NCBI GenBank assembly: GCA_033297205.1 | Contig: MU859215.1 | Location: forward strand, 23,027 to 87,026 | Length of the DNA stretch: 64,000 nt | Direction: 5' to 3' | Source of the DNA: Pseudoneurospora amorphoporcata | Lineage: Eukaryota; Ascomycota; Sordariomycetes; Sordariales; Sordariaceae | In this document: in pieces, positions 36,401-45,668 of the stretch | How the letters are laid out: the number at the start of each line of letters is the position of its first letter | Numbering within the stretch: position 1 is the stretch's first letter | Translations under genes and position numbers: made by a program | The notes under the pieces: generated by a model | The model's database searches: none | What the model saw: the letters and a program-made list of their open reading frames with translations, nothing else | Told to the model about the DNA's origin: nothing

Positions 36401-37198
36401 CGGTTCTATTATTTGATAATCGGAATGCTCCAATGTCTCCGTGTCTTGCGCTTTCGGGTCCCAGGTGAAATTACCGGTTTCACCAAAAATGTCGGATTCT
36501 TTTGCCGAGTGACTATTGTTCGCGACTTGCACAATCGGGACCTCAAGGGTGTTTTGTGAAGGCCAGCCTCCAGATGGTATATCGCGTTGTGTCGAGTACT
36601 GTGTATCCTCGAAACTTTCTGTTTCCTCTTGTGCTGACCATGGCTCATCATCTTCCTCAGCCGAGTTCTGGGTATCCTCAAAGTCTTTTATTCCCTCCTC
36701 TATCGCGCATTGTTCTAGGAGCTGTGGTGTTATCGGTTCATTTTTCGACTCTCGCAAGTCTTGATGCGCCGTCCAACCGCTGACCAAAAAGTCGGCATTA
36801 TTGAGTAAATCGACCCGCGCAGAATTATCGGGCACAATCGCCGTGCGATCGAAGGCGACATGTTGGGCCGAAGCTGAAGATGGCGGCTCCCATTTCCACT
36901 GACTCAGGTCAACTGGGTAAGGGAAAGCCCATGGTGGTGGAGTGGGCGGGCATTGTAAGGCGTTGAGGTCTCCGAGATTCCGTTTCCCCAGGCGGCGGCG
37001 GGCCTCGAGCGGACCGGGCACGCTCCCCACGGTCCTCCGTGTGGTCTGGACAAAGCTAGCGAGATGTGGGAACTCGGCGGCGGAGGCGATCAAACACGGA
37101 GGACCGGTCGGGAGTGGGCTTCGGAGGATGGAGGGGATTCGCGGAGTTCGACTCAGCTGGAGCAGGCGGCAGTAACAGTGGGAAGTTTGTGGAGTCAT
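33479..37198 (-). CDS. Large protein with mitochondrial-type N-terminus and helical-repeat-like C-terminal half
   Basis: A single uninterrupted ORF of 1239 residues. The first 60 or so residues are rich in Arg, Ser, Leu and Pro with almost no acids, as in a mitochondrial presequence, and include TTRRTVGSVPG. Residues of about 160-430 are acidic and repetitive (EDTQ, EWSAEDE units), probably disordered, with one tandem duplication. From about 530 on the sequence is helical and Leu/Ala/Trp rich and ends in a basic stretch (WRTKLYEQAKPDSYQVRRRR). This pattern resembles fungal mitochondrial RNA or translation factors with PPR-like helices, but no canonical repeat could be counted and I do not recognise the family. 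It shares a 731-base divergent promoter region with uroporphyrinogen decarboxylase. The mitochondrial location is inference from the N-terminus. Confidence 0.8.
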   Translation of the reverse strand: MTPQTSHCYCRLLQLSRTPRIPSILRSPLPTGPPCLIASAAEFPHLASFVQTTRRTVGSVPGPLEARRRLGKRNLGDLNALQCPPTPPPWAFPYPVDLSQWKWEPPSSASAQHVAFDRTAIVPDNSARVDLLNNADFLVSGWTAHQDLRESKNEPITPQLLEQCAIEEGIKDFEDTQNSAEEDDEPWSAQEETESFEDTQYSTQRDIPSGGWPSQNTLEVPIVQVANNSHSAKESDIFGETGNFTWDPKAQDTETLEHSDYQIIEPEWSAEDEREGPEDTQHSARRNRPWEKASLPGAVDSSFTVDLETATSSPEWLAEDEPEWSAEDELEGPDEKQHAAPQDIPWEEGSLVGAVDTSFAVDLETATSSTTPGVFDDSGFFSTVPESEIDAKNQKPKDNWISTHDFMEQWSSLEPPEEAEPARAENPDPSVVKLPAWFKDPEKIDFTSLRRGGDPQSFSAALGQTMPDELENMEREVELETMGPEAVPEEEAEEEEILEEVSETPSAQYLSLREDVERLHAAFTEPLAIFAEMFSPICGKLQQSIASGGISAVELRAISHELIRTIQERWGEDEELMQTHYVALYNMTQAQLAVFLKAIVDGVRSSETLNADAIEPAFWRQFFEWMSKLELGNELYFLFYWGMRTVSQPGIKKGMEGILAVLERILVGWAAQPPGTTDLGEGAAGGQLSQADKAKSNVDEKDMDESDFDNNDMEEVQFPEIEEEKDIDPNQDLYLEWPPPDPNSISCVDSVLFALNVRSRQENPQRNSLHVRWVSAALEAVSPHKHSILFDAATELVLQLASTPEGLGSPVVYNWLSVLAQMDGVNTQLLCDALDAFKTVPETLEHLGNFHMCSLMLFHWASRDRLRRRFLTARVYRHKHEAYQVGFDNSQLACLALAIYESEPATNHTALYTSMFHILRSFNRVHHLPRALKKFARRGFINRTLLEDLAYLCDDHKVALKMRRIWEAYSWKKKEIGKVWREKMERRINSKLPPKMDDGDKHAPFSTHVYIKYAKAIIADPTIKIGTIWKVLDIPRFEEAFDPGAVSVEEQRRRLSLHGNLGDKRAAVVAQIAPLFASLEHLSDRQKYRLMQQSISYLEEVEAIKAARGMGSLTDHDIRSTVQHTLDSSSKDSVDRYSGESGSSAADQMHQPNPWNQGLSADVLMALYKVVTKDLVMGRPGRETRLKYFIQCMERHYGPEVARATRQKLVDWRTKLYEQAKPDSYQVRRRRELMQGLGH
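36093..36415 (-). repeat. Tandem coding duplication of about 45-50 residues
   Basis: Two adjacent units each run from EWSAEDE through PWE, then GAVD-S/T-SF-VDLETATSS. They differ at roughly a third of positions. The DNA copies lie at about 36093-36240 and 36262-36415. Confidence 0.8.
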
Positions 37199-37929
37199 AT
37201 GGATCGGAGAGTGCGAGGGAGCGAGTGGACTCGGAGCGGAGGAGGAGGGAGGAGACTCGATGGGGGAGCTTGACTCGCGTTCACGGGCGGCGGAGGGGGC
37301 GATGGTCGGGGGATCCCAGCCTGGTGAGATCCATCGGAGGGAGGGGGGTCACGTGCTTGAAGATTGGAGGACGTTGTCGAGAGATTGTTGTGTAAGTATA
37401 GCAATTAAAAAGGTATCATGACGGAAGAGAGAGAGAGAGAGAGCAGGATTGGTGTTAAGAACATGACGAGACCAGCAATGACACGACAAGAGAACAGCTT
37501 GGTTTAGAGAGAGTGTGTGTTCGCATCCGTGAGGGGGAATAGTGGATATCAACTTTTTAGTTTGGGCATTTTAGAGGTAGCTGTTAGCGAGAGGGGGTGC
37601 TGTGTCTGTGGCTGATGCCAAGGTACCTGCATTCGTCTGAACTTGGGGTACACCTGTGGCTTGCACTGACCTAGGTAGACCAGAAAATGGAGAAAGCGGG
37701 GGAAGACAGGGGTGCAATTGGCACAAACCGCCCAAAGAAACCCCACTGAAATTCAGAAGCCGGGGGCCGAGCTTCAACTGCTCCTCCAGTTCCCCGTCTG
37801 TTATCTGATATCACAACAGTCTATTAGGAATAAGGTATGGCGGGGGCTTCTCTCTGTCTCTTGTCCCTGTCCACTGCCTTGGTTGCCTGGTACATTCACA
37901 ACAAGTCAACAACAAAAAAACACAACAAG
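37199..37929. promoter_or_regulatory. Divergent promoter region of the mitochondrial-type gene and uroporphyrinogen decarboxylase
   Basis: These 731 bases lie between two outward-facing start codons. It contains a GA tract near 37426-37443 and a GGTACC-type island near 37621. No specific factor site is claimed. Confidence 0.6.
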
Positions 37930-39270
37930 ATGGCTTCCCAATTTCCTCCTCTCAAGAATGACTTGTTGCTCCGGGCCGCCCGTGGTAAGTTTGAAAATTT
38001 CTGATAAAAAAATAAAAAATAAAAAACAAAACTCATTATCAGACAGACTCACATGCAATTCTCACTAACACACATGTTCTCACAGGCGAGACCGTTGAGC
38101 GTCCCCCTATCTGGGTGATGCGCCAGGGTGAGAACTCACTTACACACCCTTCATCTCATATCAACTCTCACCTCTAACATTCCACCCACCCAGCCGGCCG
38201 CTACCTGCCCGAGTACCATGAAGCCAAAGGCGGGCGTGACTTCTTCGAGGTCTGCCGCGACCCCGAGATCGCCTCTACGCTGACCCTGCAGCCCATCGAG
38301 CGGTACGCGGGCCTGATCGACGCGGCCATCATCTTCTCCGACATCCTCGTGATCCCGCAGGCGATGGGCATGACGGTCGAGATGGTGGACAAAAAGGGCC
38401 CTCACTTCCCGGACCCTCTGCGCTCGCCCAGCGACGGCCAGTACGCCGAGCTGATGAAGCGCCACGTCGACGTCGCCAAGGAGCTCGACTACGTCTACAA
38501 GGCCATCACCCTCACCCGCAAGAAGCTCGATGGCCGTGTCCCTCTGTTCGGATTCACCGGTGCTCCTTGGACGCTGCTGTGCTACATGGTCGAGGGCGGC
38601 GGCACCAAGCTGTTTAAGGAGGTCAAGACGTGGATCTACAAGTACCCTGAGGAGACCAAGGCGCTGTTGCAAAAGATCTCGGAGCTTTGTGTCGAGTATT
38701 TGGCTCTGCAGGTCAAGGCTGGCGCTCAGGTATGTCACCTCTCCCCTATGTCCATATCTTCATTTTTTCCCCCCGTATACTAACAACACGCAGATCGTCC
38801 AAGTCTTCGACTCCTGGGCCGGCGAGCTCTCCCCTTCCTCCTTCAAGACCTTCAGCCAGCCCTACCTGACCTATATCGCCAAGCACCTCCCGCTTCGCCT
38901 CAAGGAGATGGGACTCGAGCCCGTCCCCATGGTCGTCTTCCCCAAGGGCGCGTGGTACGCCCTCGACGCCGCCTGCGACATGGGCTACAACGTCGTCGGC
39001 CTGGACTGGCTGCACGACCCCGCCGAGGCCGTCAAGATCGTCGGCGACAGGCCCGTGGTCATCCAGGGCAACGCCGACCCTGGCGTCCTCTATGGCAGCC
39101 ATGAGGCCATCACCAAGGTCGTTGAGGAGATGGTCCAGGGCTTTGATTGGCATGGCAGACACAAGGGCTGGATTGTGAACCTGGGTCATGGCATCACGCC
39201 GTTTGTTAACCCGGATGACCTCAAGTTCTTCTTTGAGGAGATTCATCGGTTGACCAAGACCAAGGCTTAG
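37930..39270 (+). CDS. hem12: Uroporphyrinogen decarboxylase
   Basis: Converts uroporphyrinogen III to coproporphyrinogen III by removing four acetate carboxyls; a cytosolic step of heme synthesis. Exons 37930-37984, 38086-38127, 38194-38729 and 38794-39270 give 369 residues, the usual length. The introns are 101, 66 and 64 nt with CTAAC-type branch points and exact phase. The active-site signatures are intact: MRQAGRYLPEY (R31 and R35, matching human R37 and R41), the FSDIL aspartate D82 (human D86), GAPWTLLCYMVEGG with the conserved Tyr, FDSWAGEL with the conserved Ser, and NLGHG with H343 (human H339). The start ATG gives the expected short N-terminus before the substrate arginines. It is tail to tail with the GNAT gene. 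Confidence 0.98.
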
Positions 39271-39297
39271 ACCTAGTCGGGCTTGTGTATAAGTAAC

Positions 39298-39303
39298 AAT
39301 AAA
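39298..39303 (+). terminator. Poly(A) signal of uroporphyrinogen decarboxylase
   Basis: AATAAA is found 28 bases after the stop codon. The opposing gene ends only 109 bases away, so the two transcripts probably overlap at their 3' ends. Confidence 0.55.
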
Positions 39304-39379
39304 ATGGCGGTGTCGTGTATGAATTTTAGATGTTTGTATATGCCCAGATCCAACTCGTGCTCCGAACGCCTAGACTACA

Positions 39380-41000
39380 CTACAAAGCATCCCCAACAGT
39401 AGCCAAATCCACAATAGCCCAAGACAACAACCACCCAACCCGCCCTCCAATACTCCTACAAACCCCCTGGCTCCTAACATTGCCTACAAAAACGTCCGCG
39501 GCTCCCCACCCGTCATCGCCGTAATCCCCGATATGATCCCTCATGACTTTGCAGGCTACCGCCTTGGCCAGTCCTTTTCCGCGGTATTGGTCCTGTTGTC
39601 GTGTCATGTCGTGTCTTGTTAGCCTTCTGTCTTCTTCTTTCACCCTGTCTTCCTTCCTTCCTTCCTTCCTTCCTTCTTCTCCCCTTACAAAAAAAAATTG
39701 TTTGTGAGTGAAAGGAATGAGGGGGGGAATAATGATAAATGAAAAGGAAAAAACAAAAAACACCAAAGAAAAAAAAACAAACCTCAACATGCAACGTCAT
39801 CAAACTCCCATCAACCGCCATGAATCCCCACGCCACCATCTGTCCCTTTGGCCCCTTACGAATCACCACACTAGGTAAACCCAAAAGTGTGTCCTCCTGC
39901 CTCTTAATACTCGTCCTCGACTGAACCAACTGCACATCTTGTTGGTTGTTCCTCACCGAATCCCAGATTAGCCCTTCTTCTTCCATCACCTTCTCCACCT
40001 TCTCCATCACCGCCTCCTTCTCCACCACCATCACCTTCTCCACCGCCTCCTGCTGCTCCTGCTCCTGCTGCTCCTGCTGCTGCTGCTGCTTGTTTGTTGG
40101 GGAGGACGACGACGAGACATTCAGGGCTTCCGTGCGGAACAACCACTTTTGGCAAACCTCCCAGTCGATATCGTCAGGTATGTTGGCCGTTTTGTGCATC
40201 CGCACGTTATACCCGTAGAGGGGGGAACGGAGGCGGTGGCGGTGGATTTCGGCCAGACTCCCGATCATGATCTTTGGGCCTTGTTGCCTCTTCTCCTCCT
40301 CCTCGTTGTTCTTCTTCTTCTTCGTGCCGTTGCCGTTTCCGTTGCCGTCGTCGTTGCCTTTACCGTTGCCGTCGCCGTCCTCGTCGCCGTCCCCGTTATC
40401 AAGCCGGGAGCCCGCCCCTGAGTCCAAGTCCAAGTCCAAGCAGAGATACGCCCTCGCCTCCATCCAATTTTGCCGGCGGCGCTGTGGACAAGTTATGACA
40501 TCAGGATCTAGATCCAGCTCAACAGGCATCTGCTGCGCAATGGTCTTCATCCGGCGGAGGAGCGTAACCAAGTATCGATCGCACTCTTGGGCTTCCTCCT
40601 CTGGCAACGAATGCGCTCCGAAAGGCTCCGTGTACGACGAGCCGGTGTCGGCTTCGGGATCCAACAAGACGGCGTAATCCTCCAGCGTACTGTAAACCCA
40701 CACCTGCGTCTCGGGGAATCGGCTCAGGTCCACGAACGCCGCGGCAAAGTGTTTTCTCCCCTTGATGTGCTCCTTCCCTTTTTCATGCGAGGCAAGAAGA
40801 CACTCGTCAACCGAAAACCGGGAAGCATACAGCACGTGGCTGTACGGCGTGGTGCCCAGCCCGTTATCCGGAAAATTGGCGGCGTATTGAAGGCGGCGCA
40901 GGACGGGGAGGGAGTGTGGGAGGTGTTGAGAGAGAAGGGCGAGGAGGGAGGAAGAGGGGAGGGGGGTGTCGAGGAGGTGGAGGGTGGAGGATTGTGTCAT
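39380..41000 (-). CDS. GNAT-type (FR47-like) N-acyltransferase
   Basis: Exon 1 runs 41000-39783 and exon 2 39592-39380; the intron (39782-39593, 190 nt) has GTTTGT, a GCTAAC branch and ACAACAG, and joins in phase to give about 476 residues. The last exon opens with DQYRGKGLAKAVACKVM, the acetyl-CoA pyrophosphate-binding loop (R/Q-G-x-G-L/A) of the GNAT fold, preceded by the strand region VVIRKGPKGQMVAWGFMAVDGSLMTLHVE split by the intron. The overall plan resembles the glycine-N-acyltransferase/FR47 group, common as uncharacterised proteins in fungi; the substrate is unknown. Two low-complexity inserts, an Asp/Asn/Gly-rich run and a Gln/Glu/Val run, come from trinucleotide-like DNA at about 40,280-40,420 and 39,960-40,100. 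The start is 29 bases from a 79-base T run. Confidence 0.8.
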
Positions 41001-41028
41001 TGTCGTTTTTTTCTTTTTTTTTGTTGTT

Positions 41029-41029
<1 letters not shown>

Positions 41030-41108
<79 letters not shown>
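41030..41108. repeat. Uninterrupted T run of 79 bases (A run on the gene's strand)
   Basis: Counted directly from the sequence. It sits 30 bases upstream of the GNAT start codon, reading as poly(A) in that gene's leader or promoter. The exact length is doubtful in any assembly. Confidence 0.85.
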
Positions 41109-42030
41109 CCGGGTTTTTGGCGGTGGTCAGTGGTATCGGTTGCGGTAGTGGTGGTGATGGTGAGGGTGAGAAGAGTCGCAAAGAGATATTTGTCGTGACG
41201 TCGGTGGTGTTTTTCTTTTTTTTCTGTCGAAAATTTCAGACGGATATATCCGAGACAGTTTATACGGACGATGTTGTCGCGAAGTTGTATCAAGAATCCT
41301 TCCAAATAGTCATAGAAGTGGGCCTATCAGATCCCGACATCAAAGACTCGGAAGCACCAACAACATCGGTTATAGGCAGGTGTGATGTCTCTCTGCTTCC
41401 CATCTTGAAACATGAAACGAAATCTCACACACAAAATGAGTCACCACTTAGCTGCAAGAATCGGGAAAAAGAAGTCATGAATGGTGGTCAACAAACCGTC
41501 AACCAAAAAATACAATCGTAGCATTCAAGTCATAAAAGCCCATACGGGCCATCAGTGGCAAAACTTTTGAAAACCCCTTCTCTTCTCCCCTTCTTCCCTT
41601 GCCTGTTTCAATATTCAAGGCTTCTCTTTGTCCTCTTTTTGCCGTGCTGCCTTCAGCAAACCCGTCATAAACCATTCCTTCCAAAAATCCTAATGTTGAA
41701 AAAGGAAACCCCATTTGCCATGCGACACAACGCAGCAATGCCTAACCATACCAAAGCCATCATAATCCAAGTAATCCCGTAGCCTCCAAACGCCATAAAC
41801 CCTGGGTATGAGCAATGTGATGAAACAAACAAAATCCCACTTCCCGTGAACAAGCGGTCGGTTGATGTCGGCGGTTCCAAGAGAAGGCTGATAAGGGGTC
41901 GCGGAGCATCGTGACACCAGCTGTCATGGGCTCATGGTTGACTCCAGCTTGGGTCTGGCCAAATACCATGACCACCACCATCACCCGACATTCCCCCACC
42001 AATTGTATCCTCCCAAGCCAATTCAACCTC
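41109..42030. other. Spacer without a recognised gene
   Basis: Short ORFs exist on both strands, but none has coding character or a recognisable motif. It should contain the GNAT promoter and the 3' UTR of the GRGG-motif gene. Confidence 0.6.
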
Positions 42031-42700
42031 CTACGACGAGCTATTCCCACTCTTCCTCTCCGGGCTCTTCCTCTCCACACCCCCCTCCCTCTTTTCTGAC
42101 TTGTCCTTCTTCCCAAACAAGAAATTCTTCCCCTTCTCCGCCCACCCCAAGTCGCTCTCGCTCTTCTCGCCCTTGTGATGACCGTGTCTCTCGGCGCACT
42201 CCTTATTCTCCTTATTTTCCTTGTGATTACTGCCATGTCCATTATGTGTTCTCGACAGGTGCAGCAGGTTGTGCAAGTGCAGGTGGTTCTCGTCTTCCTT
42301 GTCGACTGCGGCGTGGTTTCCGGCCTTTTGGGCTTCGCGCGCGGCTTGCGCGTCTTCGGCTGTGAATACGTTGCCGGTGCCGCCGCGGCCGACGTGCGTG
42401 GCGCCGAAGGAGTCGCGGCGGACGACACTGTGTTGCTGTATTAGCATTTTGGACTGGAATACGGATAGCGGGTTGGGAAATAGAGGGAACGGGAACGTAC
42501 GGCTCAACATCCTGTCTCCTCCTCGTCTCAACAGGGTCCGAGTTCTTGGCCATGTTGCCGTTGCCTCCGCGCCCGGTCGTCACCATGGCCATCTTGAGCG
42601 TAGGTGTTTGCAGATCTTTGGGCAGGATACGGGGGGACTTGGAGCTATCGACGATGTTGCCGGCGCCGCCGCGGCCTGATGATTGGAGGTGGCCTGTCAT
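42031..42700 (-). CDS. DUF3602 / Par32-like GRGG-motif protein
   Basis: Exon 1 is 42700-42501 and exon 2 42427-42031, joined by a 73-nt intron (GTACGT, GCTAAT, CACAG) that keeps phase and gives 198 residues. The hallmark is the motif G-R-G-G-x-G-N, present three times: GRGGAGN near residue 9, GRGGNGN near 43 and GRGGTGN near 80. The remainder is charged, His/Lys/Glu-rich and probably disordered, with a Lys-rich FGKKDKSEKRE tail. Budding yeast Par32 of this family is a rapamycin-responsive phosphoprotein that acts on ammonium transport; whether that applies here is inference. The protein starts directly with MTGHLQSSGRGGAGN, typical of the family. Confidence 0.85.
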
Positions 42701-45668
42701 TGTGTTCTCGTCTCGCGGGACGATGGCGTCTTATGCAGCGTCTCTGGCGTGGAAAAGAGCCTTGGGGTGCAGACGGGCTGTTGTTGTGTTTATGTATGTA
42801 GGTCGTTACGAGGGAGTTGACGATTGGACAAGATTAGGGTGCTGCTGCAGATGGATGGATTGTATGCGCGGGTAGTATGGCGGATGTCGTTATGACTCGG
42901 GCATGTTTGTCGCAAATGATAGAATGTGGTTGTTGGGAATAGAATGAGTCTTGAATTCCTGCTTCGAATCAAACAGATGTTGGATTGTCACTCGGATGGA
43001 TGGAGGGGTGCAGATGGCAGGCAAGGGGTGGTCAAAGTGGGCAAAACCCTTCTTTTTTTGTAGTTCAGCCCAGCGGACAAGCCGGGGCAGGCACCTTCTC
43101 ACAGAGCACCGCATGATCAAAACGTGCTGTGAGCCTGTGACATTTACAGGGCAACAAGGATCTTAGCCCGCCTGCCTGCCTAGCGTACTGAAAAAAGTCC
43201 ATCACAAGTACCTGAAAGCTTTTTTTCCCTTCCAGTGCTTCCATACGCCTCACCAAAACAAATTCCAAGGGCCTCGTCTTTCTCGGCGTTGACATGACAC
43301 TAAAAGGCACAGGAAAAAGAAAAAAGAAAAAAAAGAAAAAAAGAATGTCCAACAACTTTTAGCGAGCTGGCTGGGCAGGCAATTCACAACGGAGAACACG
43401 AGCGGGAGCAGGCGAAGCCAAGAACAAGATGACACCATCCAGCAGATGATGTGCTCGTCCAACAAAAGAGATTCCTGTTACGTACAAGAGGATGGATGCA
43501 CGTGGGCTGGTGTTGATGGAGCGATGGGGCACGCCATGGCCGACTCTTTTTACACTTCCCTCCATTCTGGTTATCAAGCTTTCCAGAACACGGAGAGCTG
43601 TGCCTCACTCAACCGCTCGTTTATTGAAACGGGAGGGAAAACATGCTTCCCACGTTTTTCGTTGCCATGCAGTTGAGTCGTCGTTGACACGCGGCATCTT
43701 TGCCAAATCTCCCGGATAGTGGGTGGTTGGCTGGTTGCCAAACAGCTGGAGAGCTGGCTGGGTACCTTAACTAGGTAGCAAATCCAAACAAGATTCCACT
43801 GTACATAGCTCAGTTGTCTCTAGCATCGCGACATGTCATCCTTCCTTACGTATGCAGCGGCTTTCTAAATCCTGCTGAATGGCTGGTCGCCTCTCTATCT
43901 CGCACATCTCCCAAAGTAGGTCGTCTTCGAAAGTGCCACTATCTAATATCTCGGTTAATCTATCTATCCATCTATCAATCACAACTTGAATAGTCTACCC
44001 CCGACAATCAACAAAGAAAGAAACATAAAACCATATAACTGAATGACACCACAACCTAAGCGACCTGGGACATATAATGGGTAACCTTTCCAACCGTTTT
44101 AATTTATTCTGCTGCTCGCGTGTTGCCGATCGCCCTTACATATGTCATGTCTTGCGTCCCTTGCAGTTGCAGCATCCCCGGCCCAACCAGAACCGCGCGG
44201 ATCGGCACCTTTGCCCACCACCGGCCGGCAGTAGTGGTGATCCGACATTAGTCCATCCGTTCGTCCGTCCGTCCGTCCGTCCGTCCGTTCGCGGCGCCGG
44301 CGCGGCGCGGCGCGGGAAAAAAAGTGGAGAAGCATCGGCACAGTTCCATAACCTGGAAGGTATCCGGGCGGGGCTCACTCACGCGGCTCCACAGTGGAAA
44401 TCCATCCCGGGCGAGTCCGTCGAGGCCCGAGTCCCGAGTCCCGAGTCCCGAGTCCCGGGTTCCGTCCGGACGGACTGAAGAGTCTCACACCCGCCCGACC
44501 TTCCAGTGGTGTACCTACCTACCTACCTTGACTGTAAATACAGTTAATTAACTCGAAGACATCTCTACCTATTCTACAATCTCTCTCACTCTCATAAATG
44601 ATATGAAACGAAACGAAAGCTCTAGACTAATCCCCCCACCGTCCATCGGTAGGTAGGTACCCTATCTCTCACTGTCACAAGTCCAGTCCGCCTCTCTTTC
44701 TGTTTGCCAATTAAATCAAAGATAAGGTACCTCAACAGTCAACGCAGCCACCGGCCAACCGCAACTCTTTCGTCTCCGGCGGTGTGTGTGTGTGTGTTTG
44801 TATGTAAATGGCCTTTCCGATCCGACATGAACCGAGGTACATATGTACATAATGTCGCGGGCATGAGGTGAGTGAGTGAGTGAGTGAGGCACAGCCCGTG
44901 TCCGGATTAATCATCGATCGGTCTTTATTCTTCAAGCGTGGAATTTTTCAGGGTTGGTTTCGGTCCCGGATTTGCTCTCTGTCCGTCGTCCTAGACTTTT
45001 ATAGAACTGCAAAATATCAGCTTGGTTATTACAGACAAACAAACCAACCAACATGCAAATCTTGGACAAAGTCTGGGAGAATGGACCATATATAGTATTG
45101 AACAATGATATTGATTACAAACAGAACGGACTAATAAAACAGAAAACAGAAGAAGAACCGCCGGCGCCTCTCCTCTCCTCTCCTGTATACCTTACTCTCC
45201 CCTTTCCAGTGCCAGAAATGTAGACCTAGTATGGAAGTGAAAAATAAAAATAAAAATAAAAAATAAAAAGTATTTACAACTTGTACTAGATTCCAATAGG
45301 TGCAGTGGTCCCGCCAATTCTAGAATCAACACACACATACTAGCAAGATATCCTTTTATTTCCCCCAAGTCCTTTTCTTTGGTACAATGTCCAAATCCTT
45401 ATCTGTCCCTAGGACATCCATCCATCCCCTGAATCCAACAAGCCTATGCTGCTGAACTGAATTGGTTTGCGTCCTTTCCATCCCGTCACGCGAGGACACC
45501 CAATAGGTAGTCCTTGTTCGAATGGCTAAACCAACAAGTCTTAGTCCGTTTCTTTCTTCACGCTCCTTTCTTCGTTATTTATCCTCGTTTGTCGTGAATC
45601 CATGACGGTGATAGCCTGAGCTCCTGTGGTCTCGTCGTCGGCAACTGTGACTAGCCCTATACACCCCC
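42701..45668. other. Gene-free region, 3 kb, with several microsatellites
   Basis: I see no coding signal. Repeats include an A-rich patch near 43,315-43,345, a CCGT tract (about 44,262-44,289), four CCCGAGT units (about 44,425-44,452), a GT tract near 44,781-44,796, a GAGT tract near 44,868-44,888 and AAAAT repeats near 45,240-45,270. The left part should hold the promoter of the GRGG-motif gene and the right part the velB 3' UTR. Confidence 0.6.

Noticed and set aside
39513..39782. Read-through C-terminus of the GNAT gene (VCFFFFGVFCFF...)
   Set aside because: It is translated intron; splicing at 39782/39593 restores the conserved GNAT loop in phase.
44425..44460. Possible CRISPR-like or regulatory array (CCCGAGT repeats)
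   Set aside because: It is a simple four-copy 7-bp tandem repeat with no spacers, in a eukaryotic genome.
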